From Crocodylus rhombifer (lineage: Eukaryota; Chordata; Crocodylia; Crocodylidae): a stretch of 64,000 nt of DNA. Both the position numbers and the translations under genes were made by a program. The DNA lies in NCBI GenBank assembly GCA_038503035.1, contig JAVSML010018986.1, forward strand, positions 1-64,000, given 5' to 3'. The stretch's first letter is position 1, and every line of letters starts with the position of its first letter. Below the pieces are notes generated by a model. That model was not told the DNA's origin. It did not search any database and saw nothing but the letters and a program-made list of their open reading frames with translations. Positions 35,561 to 46,859 of this stretch are shown in pieces.

Positions 35561-37279
35561 GAGGGAGAAATACATAGTGTTACAATCAGACAGATAAATA
35601 AAGATGGATTGTGACTTTGGGTCTATGTTCTAGTGAGAAAGTAGGCTTGTGAGGACTTACATACCTGAATCTAAGGATTATATAGCCCCAGGTAGAATTC
35701 ACTAGCAATATTTTTAACTAAATGAGGAATCATCATTGAATAACTGTTTCTAGAGGGATCTTGCAAGGACCAGTTCTTAGCCCTGTGCCATTTACAGCTT
35801 TTATTATAACTCTTACTGATAAAGTTTTGCAGGTGCACAAACACTGGAGAAGCTATGAACACTGACTAACACAGGTCATTAAAACCCAGAACTTTGGACT
35901 GCTCAGAAGCGGGTCCAGGCAAACAATATGCATTTTGGATCATACATCTAGGAATGAAGAGAGTAGGCCATGCTTAACTATGTGGGGACCCTATCTGAAC
36001 ATCAAGCATGGTGGATATTCAGCTGAAGATGAACTGATGGAATGATGCTGTGGTTGAACAGCCTGTTACAATGTTTAGAGGTATAAAACATGGTGGGGGC
36101 AGGGGATATTGTGTAGGAGCTGGGAGGTTATATTCTCTCCGTATTTGTATCACAGTTCTGGTGTGTGATAATTCAAGAAGGATGTTGAAATGTATGACAA
36201 GGTGAGGGAAGTATCACAAGAATGATGAATGGATTGGAAAGCATTCCTGTAGTAAGAGGCATAAGGACCTGCATCTGTTTATCTTAATAAAGAAAAGGTT
36301 AAAAGGTAACTTGATCACAATCTTGAAGTGCCTACATGGGAAACAGAAATTTCATAGCCAAGGATTTTCACTCACTGACAGATGTAAAAGAAAAATCCAA
36401 TGGTTGGAAGTTGCAGTTGGATATATGTAAACTAACAATGAGGGTAACTAATTATGAGAAAAAAAACTTCCCAGGGGTTGTGGTAGAATCCATACTGGAA
36501 CATTTTAAAACAAGATTGCTTCTTTCCCTAAAAGATGCTCTGGTTCAAATGGGAATTATTTCATGGGAGTTCTCTGGCCTGTGCCATACAAGAAATCAAA
36601 TCATAGTAGTCCTTCATAATCCACCAGTCTATAGCATCAGAAATAAGCCTGTTTTAAAATGAAATGAGCAATTATAGCATCAAAAATAATTTTTATACAT
36701 AGGAAATAATTGGTGGCAAAGATAAAACATTTGTAGCAAAATTTACATTGAATAGATTTAGAAACTAAGCTTTTCTTTTTCAAAGGTATGAAAATATTCT
36801 TTTATATTCTTTGGAATTTAAGTACTGCCATAGGTTGTTAGATAGCTTAAGCACTACCATAGGTTGTGCATAAACAAGTTCCATATTGTTCTGGAAATAT
36901 TGAGGTCTATGGCTATGAAGAAGGAGCCATCTATGGTAACACAGGTTTTATACATCACTGATTTATCAAAAATGTAAAATATGCACAAAACTCAACACAG
37001 TGTCTCTGGCATTCCAGTTCCGTGGTGAAGGGTGTCAGAATGCCTTGGATAAACACATGTGTAAAGTTTTTACAAATAATAAAGCTAATCACTTAGAGGG
37101 AGAAAGGCTGGTGAGCAATGTGTGACAATAACTTCAGATATTTCAGAGTTGTTTGTGACTTGAATAAGGTATGTTGCCATATTATGTGCAGAAGGTCTGA
37201 AGTAACTCTATTCCCCACTACTTTCTGTAGTGGAGTATTTAGGGATGCATGAAGTCATAATATCCATATTTAGATAATT
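35561..37279. other. AT-rich non-coding, unassigned
   Basis: The region 36100-36670 has a plus-strand open frame (36336-36662) and the phrase GATCACAATCTTGAAGTGCC, faintly reminiscent of an old CR1 3' region, but too decayed to call. Nothing else is recognised. Confidence 0.35.
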
Positions 37280-37565
37280 TCTGCACTTCTACACCTGCAT
37301 TAATGCACAATTTAGTACCTGTAATAGCGGGGGGATTGGGGGGAGACTAAAAGAGTCCAGTCAGGGCCAGGGGATGAGAATAATGTATCCCTGGGGCTGG
37401 GGCAAGTGACTGGGCTTTTCCAGGCCTGGGGCTGCACCACGAAGGCATACAAGAATTGGTTGTATGACACTTGCAAGAATCAGTTAACCTTTTCTTAGAT
37501 AGGATTAACTTAATCTTGATCTAAGTTAATGCACCTACTAAAGTGCATTAACTTAGATTGGGTGT
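37280..37565. mobile_element. DNA-transposon-like segment ending in a hairpin
   Basis: Starts with CTTCTACACCTGCATTAATG and ends with a perfect 16-bp inverted repeat: ATCTAAGTTAATGCAC (37519-37534) and GTGCATTAACTTAGAT (37543-37558), separated by 8 nt. The middle holds a G-rich stretch similar in wording to 58920-59000 (GGCTGGG, CTTTTCC or TTTCC, GGGCTGCAC). Confidence 0.45.
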
Positions 37566-37727
37566 GCCATTTTTGGGTGGTTTAAGCCTTCTGCACATCT
37601 GTATGATTGGGCATCTAAATGTAATGACTGTACAAACTTAAGTTCTCTAGCCTGGTGCCTGGGATACTTGCATGGGAACCATGACTAGAACTCAGATCTC
37701 CCTGCCTGCACTTCTGCTGCCAGAGCA

Positions 37728-38165
37728 GTGAGGGAGGTGAGGGCCCGGGGACACCTGGCAACGGCTGCCGCCCCCTGGCCAGGCAAACCTGGCAGCACTC
37801 CAGAGCAGGGTTTCGCACTCCTTTCTCAGCCGTCCGGAGCAGAAATAGTGCAGCTAGAGAGGAGTGGGGTGGGGCCAACCCTTCTTGGCTGGAATGGACA
37901 GCCCAGCCCAGCCCAGCCCAGAGCTGCATAGTATGCTGGGATGCTGGAGGACCTTTAACTTAAACCAGGAAAGGGTCTGGGATACAAGTTCCATAAACCA
38001 ATTTGACTTCAATCAGTTAAGTCTGATACTACATTCAACCAGATTTGTCTCAAACCTGTTTCAGTCATTTTGAAACTGGTTTATGTGCACTGAACTTATG
38101 TTCCGTTACAGGTTTAAACCAGTTTCTGATCACTTACACCAGTTTATGTATAACTTCTATCCCTA
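37728..38165 (+). repeat. Dispersed repeat, uninterrupted copy (pairs with 41140-41905)
   Basis: Contains a (CAGCC)n-like tract at about 37901-37920, then GGTCTGGGATACAAGTTCCA, AATCAGTTAAGTCTGATACT, ACATTCAACCAGATTTG and repeated AAACTGGTTTATG and GTTTAAACCAGTTT motifs. The copy at 41140-41905 has the same order but is split by a CR1. The subterminal AAACCAGTTT repeats suggest a DNA transposon. The ORFs over it have no known domain. Confidence 0.65.
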
Positions 38166-39639
38166 GTCTCATAGTTTCATTATCACACATCCTAGAGGCT
38201 CTCACATCTTGGCTGAGCCAAAATCTTGGTATATAAGTAAGTGTACTGACTACACTTCAGGGTCCTGCAGATAGTAGCTAAAAACATAGATGGGCTTTTG
38301 TGAACTGTTCTTTTGGATTTAGACACCAACATTCAATGCAAGTCCCACTTTTGCTGCATAAGTGCTTTTTTGGATCTGGACCTTAAACATTAACCTTTAA
38401 AATATATATAGATGTCTATCTCTTACTGAATTCAATGGGTATTAAATGCTAAAATACGTTTAAATTCTTACTCTAAGTCCAATCAAATCATTGGAATTTA
38501 GGTGCATAAAGCATGTATTCAGCTGTTTACTGATTCTGTACAATAGCTTCTAAATATATAATAATTACTTCTGGAAAAATATTTTGAATGTGTGATATTT
38601 AAATTAAGGAGGCCTCTTACCATAGCAAAAGTGCCAATCCTGCACCATTCCTCAATTAGTTTTTTGGTCTACTCCTTCACAGTTCACTCGAGGAGTTACA
38701 AATGGTGCCGGAAATCAGACCTGCTGTGGCTTATTGCTTAACAGTGACCAATGCAAGCAGCTTTATTTTTTTAAATATACCTCTTTCCAGGCTAATTTTT
38801 AAGGGTACAAATATGAATACAATTCTGTTCTTGGATATACCCCTGAGGAAAAAAAATGTCATAAACCAAAATGCCACGTGCTTTAAATCCAGTCTCTGGT
38901 GTTTGCATTTTTTAAAATTTATAATTTCATGTTTGTGTCTGCTATAAGAAATGTATAGGGTGTAGCATCATGTTTCCACAAAACTCCTGTTGAGAAAGTA
39001 GTAGAATACACAACTAAAATTACAAGTATTACATGTGTTAGATTAGACTAACCTGGAACACAGACCTGCATTTAAAACAGCTCAACTTCATTTTAAATAG
39101 TTTTGAGGTGTCGATTGGGGAATTTAACATTATTCCTTATCTTGTGGATTTGTTTGTTACTTTAAGCTGCTCTGAACTTTTTTTGAATATGGAAAACGAT
39201 ACATCTAAATATTAATAACAAATAACAATAATAAAGTATCTATACTTATATAGAGTTTTTGTCAGCAGATCTCAAATTTTTGATAGTTTAGGGCAGTAGC
39301 TCCCAAACTTTGGGACTAAAAGCTTTCTGTCAACCCTCAAGTTTTCCTATGGAGCGCCACAGCCACTTATCAGACTTTCATAGTGTTCTCAGTTAAAAGC
39401 ATTTGGGGCCCAGTGTGATAAGTAGATTGACTGTGACCAGTTTATCATGGGCTTGTTCACCAAGGCTAAGTACAGGCCATCAAAAACCCTGAATTGATTC
39501 AGTCTTTGCTGGTTAATCTAACCTGCATAGATTGAGCAGATTTACAAGTGAATAGACATTCACTTTTGACTCAGAAATGGAGCCATATGACTGCAGTGGC
39601 TCAAGTTAGAAGCCAGGGGGCACTACTGTGAGCCCTCCC
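38166..39639. other. AT-rich non-coding with one hAT-like end
   Basis: CAGTAGCTCCCAAACTTTGG at about 39295 resembles a hAT terminus, with no clear partner. The rest is unassigned. Confidence 0.4.
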
Positions 39640-40042
39640 TTCCTTTTAGCAGCAGCCGCAAGGCTGGAGGGAAGCCATGGGGGCATGGTCAGACTCTGGC
39701 AGGCCGCCAAGTATGACTGGGGAGGGGTTTAAACCCCACCCTGGCCTGCACCTGGCTGGCAGCAAGAGTGTGCTTGGCGGTAGAAGAGGGAAGCAACCCT
39801 TGCCAGATTTGTCCTTAGTGGAGCGGGGGGGGGGGGGGAGGGCATGGCCAGACACCAGCCAGGGCAGCACCTCATGAAGTAGGGAAGGGAGGGGGATTAA
39901 ACCCCTATCTCCCCTCTGTTCGAGCAGTCGGGGGACCTCTGCCAGGGTCTACCTGGGTTTCCGCCCCTCTGGCCACTAATGCAGTGAGGTGTGTGGCAAG
40001 AGCCAGCCCGGACTGCCTCAGCTGGCTCTGGTGAGCAGCCAG

Positions 40043-40783
40043 TAGGGCTGTGCAAAATGGCAGCATTCCAGTTTGACCAGTGTTTCGATGTTTTGACAGG
40101 ACAGCATTCCATTTTGAATTCTGTTTCGAGTCAAAACATCTGGTTCATTCCATTCCTTCAAAACAGTTTCGCTGTTTCAACCCTGTTTCGACGTTTCGCC
40201 CATAAGATATAATGGGGAGGGTCAAAACAGCCTATAACTTTGCAATTTCTGGCCTGATTTGGATGAAACTTGCAGGAATGGTAGCTCCTTCTGAGGGATG
40301 AAGCCTGCCAAGCTTCAAAGAGATAGGTGCAGGGGATTCAGAGAAACTGCAACCCAAAATCTTGAAAGCAAAACTTGTGTCGTGTATGTGTTAAGCCACA
40401 GTGAGGTCAAACCTGCAGGCATGGTAGCCCCTGCTGAGGCCACAAATCCTGCCAGGTTTCAAGGAGATAGGTGCAGGGGTTTGGGGGACACAGTATGAAC
40501 ATGAGCCAGCAGTGCGATGCTGTAGCCAGCAGGGCCAACAGTACCCTGGCATGCATCAGGGTATGCAGTTTCCCCGAACCCCCTGCATCTATCTCCTTGA
40601 GACTTATAGCCTATGGACGAAACATTGAAACAGCATGGAAACGGCAAAATGTTTCAACTTGCCTTGTTTTGTTTCAAGGCTGTTTCAACCATATCTTTTC
40701 CATTCTGATTTTTCTGTTTCAACCTCAAAACGAGTCGAAACACTGTCGAAACAAAACTGGCAGTGAAATTTTGCACAGCTCTA
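40043..40783. mobile_element. Complete non-autonomous hAT element, foldback structure
   Basis: Terminal repeats TAGGGCTGTGCAAAAT and ATTTTGCACAGCTCTA are flanked by 8-bp target duplications GCAGCCAG (40035-40042) and GCGGCCAG (40784-40791), one mismatch apart. This is the hAT hallmark. The right half is an inverted, internally deleted version of the left: both carry CCCATA..TATAA and AGATAGGTGCAGGGG-type blocks in opposite orientation. The left half also has a roughly 142-bp tandem duplication (units near 40266 and 40408). A 66-bp CR1 fragment sits at the fold point. No transposase is encoded. Confidence 0.78.
40495..40560 (+). mobile_element. 66-bp CR1 ORF2 fragment inside the hAT element
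   Basis: Codes MNMSQQCDAVASRANSTLAC, matching the conserved CR1 ORF2 thumb region (compare NMSLQCDAAASKATEMLAC in the large CR1 and NMSQQCALVAKK at 28588). It has neither a CR1 3' end nor any neighbouring CR1 text, so it did not arrive as a normal 3'-anchored insertion. Confidence 0.75.
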
Positions 40784-41139
40784 GCGGCCAGTGGGCTGAA
40801 AGCTTGGCCAGCCCCAGCTGTGGTTCCCATGCTGCTGGGAAAGAGGGGAGACAGGGAAGTTTAATACCCCACCCTGCCTCCCCTTCACCTGAGGCACTGA
40901 CTGGGCCGGCTCTGGGCATGCCCCTGACACGCAAACAGCCAGTGGGGCAGAAAGCCTGGCTGACCCGGGCTGGGGTCTCATGTGGGTGGGACAGGGGAGG
41001 CAGGGGGTTTAGTCCCCCTCCATCCAGATGAGCCTGCTGGCCCATGCTCTTCCCCACGTCTTCCACTCAAGTGGGGAAAAGTCTGGCAGGGACTGCTTCA
41101 TCCCCATCCCTCTAGGCAGACCAGGCTGTGCCAGTTGGC

Positions 41140-41905
41140 TTTCACACCCCAACCCCTTGTCAGCCAGACCTCACTGCTTTGGCCAGGGAGCAGGGGGGTG
41201 AGGCCAATCCTGCTCTCTGGAGCAGACAGCCCAGCCCAGCCCAGGGCTGCAAAGCATGCTGAGATGCTGGGGGACTCTGATTCAACTTGAACCAGGAAGG
41301 GGTCTGGGACAGAAGTTCCATAAACAGTTTTGATTGAAATCAGTTAAGTCTGATTACTCAGTTACTTGCATGATCAGGGGACAGCAGGGCAGGCCCTACA
41401 AGAAGAGGCTATGGGACCTGAACCTGTTCAGCCTCCACAAGAGAAGGCTGAGGGGTGATGTAGTGGCCTGTTACAAACTAGTCAGAGGGGACCAGCAGGC
41501 ACTGGAGAAGTCCCTGTTCCCCCGAGCACTGCCAGGAGTGACCAGGAATAATGGTCTCAAGCTGGCAGAGAGTAGATTTAGGCTAGACATCAGGAGGTGC
41601 TACTTCACTGTCAGAGCGGCTAGGATCTGGAACCAACTTCCAAGCGAAGTGGTGCTGGCTCCTACTCTGGGGGTCTTTAAGAGGAGGCTAGATGTACACA
41701 TTGCTGGGGTCATTTGACCCCAGTACTCTTTCCTGCCATGGCAGGGGGTCGGACTTAATGATCTGCTCAGGTGCCTTCCGACCCTAGAAACTATGAAACT
41801 ATGATAACTACATTCAACCAGGTTTATGTGCACTGGACTTCTGCTCTGTTACAAGTTTAAACCAGTTTCTGATCACTTAAAACTGGTTTATGTGGAACTC
41901 CCTAG
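41140..41905 (+). repeat. Dispersed repeat, copy interrupted by a CR1
   Basis: Matches 37728-38165 on both sides of the CR1. Left: CAGCCCAGCCCAGCCCAGGG, GGTCTGGGACAGAAGTTCCA and AATCAGTTAAGTCTGAT. Right: ACTACATTCAACCAGGTTTA, TTTAAACCAGTTTCTGATCA and AACTGGTTTATG. The intact copy gives the pre-insertion sequence GTCTGATACTACATTCAACC. Confidence 0.65.
41359..41804 (+). pseudogene. CR1 ORF2 C-terminus and 3' end, nested
   Basis: A 5'-truncated CR1 of about 445 bp. It codes LFSLHKRRLRGDVVACYKLV, FPRALPGVTRNNGLKLAESR and VRAARIWNQLPSEVVLAPTL, and ends at HIAGVI with TGA. The tail GGCAGGGGGTCGGACTTAAT follows, with end repeats AAACTATGAAACTATGAT. The C-terminal frame is still open, so it is relatively young. 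Its tail subfamily resembles that of 62205-63640 more than that of the 3.3-8.3 kb element. It has no catalytic domain, so it is dead on arrival. Confidence 0.9.
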
Positions 41906-43644
41906 CCCATAGGTGCAACATGGATTGTTGCTTGGGAACCACTGCTTTAAAGGCCACTGAGTTCAAAGAAGAAGTAAGACAATGGATCCTAAATGAAGAA
42001 TATCTCTATCTGGACAGTGTAGTGCAAAGGGTTAGAGAGAGTTTGTTGGAACATACTCAGTTAATACTGGCAGTCTAGTCTGTGCAGCACACTTCCCAAA
42101 GGTCAAACTTTTCAGTAGTGGAAAAGATAGTCAACATTACATTTCCTTGTAGGCTCTAGCATTATTCTGCTTTTACAACTTCATATCTGTTTCAAAATGA
42201 ATCTTGTTTCTTTCTCTGTTCCTTCCTCATTTTCTTTCCCTCTGTTTCCCTTTGTGTGGGATGGGTTATGATTCAGACTATGTGCTTGCTCAGGGAAGGT
42301 AGAAGGAGTAAAAACGCTCCTTCCCATAAGAGTGGGTGAACAATAGGAATCCCATGTTGTGAAAAAGTCAAGATTTTGACATTTGCTTTTGTTTCAGGGC
42401 AGAATGAAACAGAAAAGAAAAATTCTTACAAAGTGATCGGCAACCACCCACCCAACCCAAAATGGGCAATAACCTTGTACTTCTAGTGTTCACTTGAGGT
42501 AGGTGAGTTCATGCCTATACTCTGACTCGATCCTCAGCTTCCTACCTTCTGAGTGAGTGTCCCAAACACAGGAAAATCAGTGCCTTCAAATGTTCTTTAT
42601 GATACTTACATTCACTGCTGTACATTTGCGTCACTTAGCAGTCAGTAAATAAGCTTCGGCATAGCTTTTGTACTGATATGTTGCTGTATAACAAGAAATG
42701 CGCATATAATGAATTATGAATGAATTTGAAATGTCTATGGATCATAAAAAAAATCAAATTTAAGCAGACGCACAAACAGCTTAAAGTCTACTTTTAATCT
42801 AAGCCACCAAAATTTTCTTTCTTGTGTGTCACATTACGTTATGCTGAAACATAGACTAAATATCAAAGAAATATTCTAGCAAATACTGTTTGTGTGCTCT
42901 TTGCGTTTTTTGAACAGACATGACATAGTGTTTTTGTGTGGTGGAGAGGAAGAGATTTTCAGTCATGCTTATACAATGAAATTAATGTAATATGAGTCTG
43001 TTACAAACATTTTGGCACAGACTAGTGAAAATTTCAGCCTGGAATGGCCCAGGTTTTAGATACAGCAGAAGGCTTATCTCTCATAAAGGTGCCTTGAAAG
43101 GACTGAGAAAAAGTATTATGTATCAGGTAATATACAGTGCCTACAAACAGTGTGCTGTGTGCCCGCCATTTGGGGGGGGAGGGGCAGGGATTGTGATTTA
43201 TTTTAAAATCTCATAGCAGTGTCATGTTTCTGATTGACTTCTCTGTTTTTTCCCTCTGAAGATGCTAGTTCTTTTACATATTTTGAATGCTCTGGCATAG
43301 AGATGTACTTATGTGCTCTCAAACTGGCTAAAATTAATATGTAAGCGAAATGAATATGTAGAGGATAGATCAAGTCTTCTGTCACAGGCAGCTTGCTAAG
43401 GAAGTGCCATAATTTAATTCAGTTTTCTAATAATGGTCAATTGTGCTTTTATGTTCTGTTCCAGATAGGGTCCCTGTTCAGGAAAGCATTTCACCACATG
43501 CTTGATATGGCTTCTCATTTACACCAAGCCCACTTTAGAGTTTTCAGCCCATGAAAAACTTACATTAAGGAACCTTTTTGCTACCCACGTGTTTTAGGGG
43601 ACTTAATATCACTTAGAATCAGCTTCGAGTCATTATGAGCAAAC
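41906..43644. other. AT-rich non-coding, unassigned
   Basis: No repeat ends or coding motifs recognised. A short G-run lies near 43171-43182. Confidence 0.4.
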
Positions 43645-43870
43645 TGGGAGACTGCGTATCATAGTAGACAGAGCACTGGAGTGGGATTTGGGACATATGG
43701 TTTCAATTCCTGACTTTGTCATTGGCCAGTTGGATGAACTTGGGCAAATCATTTCTTTTTGTATACCTCAGTTTCTCCATTGGTATAATGGAGTAATAGT
43801 ATTTATTTCCTACAACAAAGCAAATTGAGCTCACTTAATAAAAAGCCTGATACAAGAGCAAGGTATCGTT
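43645..43870 (+). mobile_element. MIR SINE
   Basis: Reads as a diverged MIR: AGACAGAGCACTGGAGTGGG, a tRNA B-box-like GGTTTCAATTCCTGA, then the core TTGGGCAAATCATTTCTTTT, CCTCAGTTTCTCCATTGGTA and TAATGGAGTAATAGTA. MIR is a tRNA-derived SINE shared by amniotes and long inactive. The 5' end is slightly uncertain. Confidence 0.78.
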
Positions 43871-45609
43871 TTATTGGATGCTTAATATTAGGCATGTGAG
43901 GGAAGTTACCTTCCTGAATTTCGATCTCAGGTTACGATGAAGTATTGGCTTCAAAGGTGCCTTTAACTGGGTTTTTGTCTCTTGCTAGGTATTACTTCTG
44001 TTTTAACCTTTGACTAATTGTAGAAATCAAGGAAATATAACATTTCCCAAAATATGGGATCAAGATTATATTATCAACAGAAGGAAAAGAACAACACATT
44101 ATAGTATTTGCATAAAAAATAATTCTCATTAGTTTATAATAAGCTGTTTTTAGCTTTCTGAACTTGTGTTGTGAGGCTTAGGTATTAGTGAATAAAATAG
44201 CTCATGAACACTTCCATTTGGAAAAAAAATTAGTGCAAATTACATTTGTTTTAGCTCAATGAAATCTTTCCTTACCACTTACATTTCTAACATGAATGAC
44301 ACGTCACTTCCAATTTGTGACAAAGAGCTAAGTTAATCTGGCACAAGTATTCAAAGGGCTGCAGAGAGCACATCCTAGAAAATAATAACATAATTGTCTG
44401 AAGTATTACAATTGCGAGGGTAGGTTTGAGGTCATATTATGTATTTTATAGGGAAGCAGCCTTTTTAATTGACTGCTTAGTACATAAAAATATGCAATAA
44501 AATGGCTCATTGTGATGATTTTATAAAATTTCACAGATAACTTATCACTGAATAAATAAAATATTTTATTTCAGGAATGTTTAACGTACACTTTACTTAC
44601 ATTAGTAACATATCTTCTGCATATAATTGTACCGTATAAATAGAACTCCGAGGTCTTAGCAGAGAACGACAACAATATTGTTGTTGACATGACAAGTAGA
44701 GATGCCTGAATTGCTTTTATAAAGATGCCCAGGAAAAACTGATTCTATGGATTTGTCAGTGTATTATATGGGCTAGAACTATTTAATGGAAGAAAAAAAT
44801 AATTTAGAGCTGAGTAAAGATGGAATATTTCCCAAGGAAGAATTAAAGCGGGTGTCAGTTCATTGGGCAGCTCAAATTGCCACATGCTAATTGAGTAGTG
44901 TTCCTATGTAATATTTAAGCTTACTTGTTTTTCTGGCCAATCTTCTCCCATAATTGTCCTATGCTGTTAAAACGCTAAGATTAACTTCTGTCTGAATCAC
45001 AGTTATTCCCACCTACATAGCTAATGAGCCCAAACCTAGATAGGACTGGAAGGGCCCTCCTGGACCTGTGTGGTCTTGTCCCCTACGTTTGGAGACAATT
45101 GCTAGCAAAAAAAATCCTCTAAATCAGCACCTGAACCCTCACCTTTAACTAAAAAAACCAAATCTGAAACATCAAGAATATCCTAAAACATGCCATAGGT
45201 AAAAGCAAAGGAGATGAGAGCACTGCCAATGCTCTGCCCCTGCAAGGACAAGGAAGTAGTTCACTAATTTATGCTTCAAAGATGTGGAGGAAAAACGAAC
45301 AGAAGAAGGAAAATTCTACCATGTTTGTTGCTAAAATGACTTGGTGGAAAAATACTGGGTGAAAAGATCTGCTGTAGTGTGTGTGAACTGCACAAAAATG
45401 TTGCATATTTGAGTAAAACTGCATTTTAATGAATGTTGTTAAACAGTTATTTCTTCCCATTCAGGCATTATCCCTGAAATGGATGTAATTGTTTTTCAAT
45501 GATGATCCAAATTCAGCAAGGGTGTAACTCCTGTATTTTAAAATTATCTTGGATTATAATTGAAATTAGGAGTAGAATATTGTACTATTCTACAATATAC
45601 ATTGTTCTA
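43871..45609. other. AT-rich non-coding, possible conserved element
   Basis: No recognised transposon. The 44330-44640 part is complex and AT-rich and holds TAATTGACTGC and AAATATGCAATAAAATGG. It might be conserved non-coding DNA, but this cannot be tested here. Confidence 0.35.
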
Positions 45610-45654
45610 TGTGTGTGTGTGTGTATATATGTATATATATATATACACACAAAA
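45610..45654. repeat. TG/TA/CA microsatellite
   Basis: (TG)n passes to (TA)n and then CACAC, immediately left of the inverted MITE fragment. Confidence 0.85.
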
Positions 45655-45748
45655 AATAAACTCCAATGAGAGCTGCACTGGAGTTTATTGCATTGAATTA
45701 ATTTTACGTGTAGATCCCCTCTCAGTGTAAGAAAGGGCCTTCTTTTGT
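45655..45748 (-). repeat. Inverted copy of a MITE end plus its flank
   Basis: Reverse complement of 48398-48490 with few mismatches. It includes the hairpin AATAAACTCCA...TGGAGTTTATT, the MITE terminus ACGTGTAGATCCCC and 27 bp of flanking text (CTCAGTGTAAGAAAGGGCCT followed by TCTTTTG). The flank is not part of the MITE in the 8409 copy. Confidence 0.75.
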
Positions 45749-45749
45749 T

Positions 45750-45804
<55 letters not shown>

Positions 45805-45817
45805 ACACACACACACC
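45749..45817. repeat. Compound microsatellite (TA)n(GA)n(CA)n
   Basis: (TA)n at about 45750-45766, then (GA)n to about 45800, then (CA)n to 45817. Confidence 0.95.
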
Positions 45818-46269
45818 ATAATAATTAGTTTAAAATGAATATAATTTATACCAGATTAGGAGGTACAGCAATATGGCACAGAAGGAATAGTTATATGATA
45901 TATACCGGATATATAACTCTGTGTGCTAAGATCCCAGGAGAAAGGGTGAAAATGGTTAGAGGCATTATACTATGAAGTAAAAGGGGTTTCTTGCTAATAT
46001 GATCTTCATGCTCAGAAACAGAGCAGAGTTGATTAGGATTTCAACATGCCATACTTTGACAGGAGTAGATAGATACCTTCAAGAATAAATGAAGTTAATG
46101 TCTTGTTTGTCTCCTTAGGATGCTCTTTTTCACCTGATAGCATTACCTTTCTATTGCTTGAGGTGAGTTTGTGGTGCCTTTTATTTATTTATTTTCATCC
46201 ATTAAGTTAAATCTCTCGGGCACTGTTGTAAGATGTTGATGGTGTTGCCTATGTTCATTTGACATAGAA

Positions 46270-46815
46270 GTGTACGGCTGTATGTCATCAACTAGTAGTC
46301 AAGTTAGAGTCCGTATTAACTTAAAACCTTGTTTGAATGTGTGTGGAGGGAGGCTTCTTATAGCTGGTATAAAAGGAGTGGCAAAGGAATTGCTTCCCCC
46401 AAGACTTCACAAATACGGTTTTACGGGGCACAGAAACAGTCATCAGCTATGACACTCTGGGTTTTGCTCATGAACAAGTTAAGTCAGCCTAGTGCTGTCC
46501 TCTGTGAGTCCGTTGTATTGACATGTGGTTCATTGGGTTGAAGGCTGCCAGTAGATCCAGTTGTATTACTACAGAAGTTACTCTTCTTCCCATGGCCATA
46601 AGGAGATCATCCATCAGTGCCACTAAAATTTTTGCCATGTTTCAAATCTGTGAAGGAGATGTGTGAAATGATCACACCTAGTTTGCTAGGATGGTTGGTA
46701 AATGACAGTGGAGCTCAGTTTGTATCTCATGAGTTTGAAACTCTCATGAAGATGAATGGTGTGTGTCATATCAAATCAACAAAGTACCGTCCACTGCTGT
46801 GCTGGTATCCATTCA
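46270..46815 (+). pseudogene. Ty3/gypsy-type integrase relic
   Basis: The integrase catalytic core can be read across two plus-strand frames. An upstream frame gives TTEVTLLPMAIRRSS and ATKIFAMFQ. A downstream frame gives LVNDSGAQFVSHEFETLMKM, NGVCHIKSTKYRP, where gypsy integrases have D-N/S-G-x-Q-F-x-S-x-E-F. The Asp of NDSGAQF is kept, and the downstream Glu region (N-G-x-x-E-R) is lost at the stop near 46838. I see no LTR, reverse transcriptase or primer-binding site. The frame at 46270-46452 may be upstream element sequence but is not recognisable. Old and non-functional. A domesticated integrase gene is unlikely because of the frame breaks. Confidence 0.55.
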
Positions 46816-46859
46816 TGACTCCCTATGCTGAGGAGTGAATTTCACCCATCTTGAACAAA

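Larger units (their letters stand above)
39640..41015 (+). repeat. Degenerate GC-rich tandem units, split by a hAT element
   Basis: Recurring marks show degenerate units of about 150-215 bp. GGGCATGGTCAGAC (39681) and GGGCATGGCCAGAC (39840) recur, and GGGGTTTAAACCCC-like text sits at about 39724, 39891, 40857 and 41006 once the 749 bp of hAT plus target duplication are discounted. A 14-G run lies near 39826-39838. No coding sense was found in the frames across it. Confidence 0.5.

Noticed and set aside
45585..45812. Reading frame with alternating Leu-Ser and Tyr-Ile runs
   Set aside because: It is a translation of the (TG), (TA) and (GA) microsatellites.
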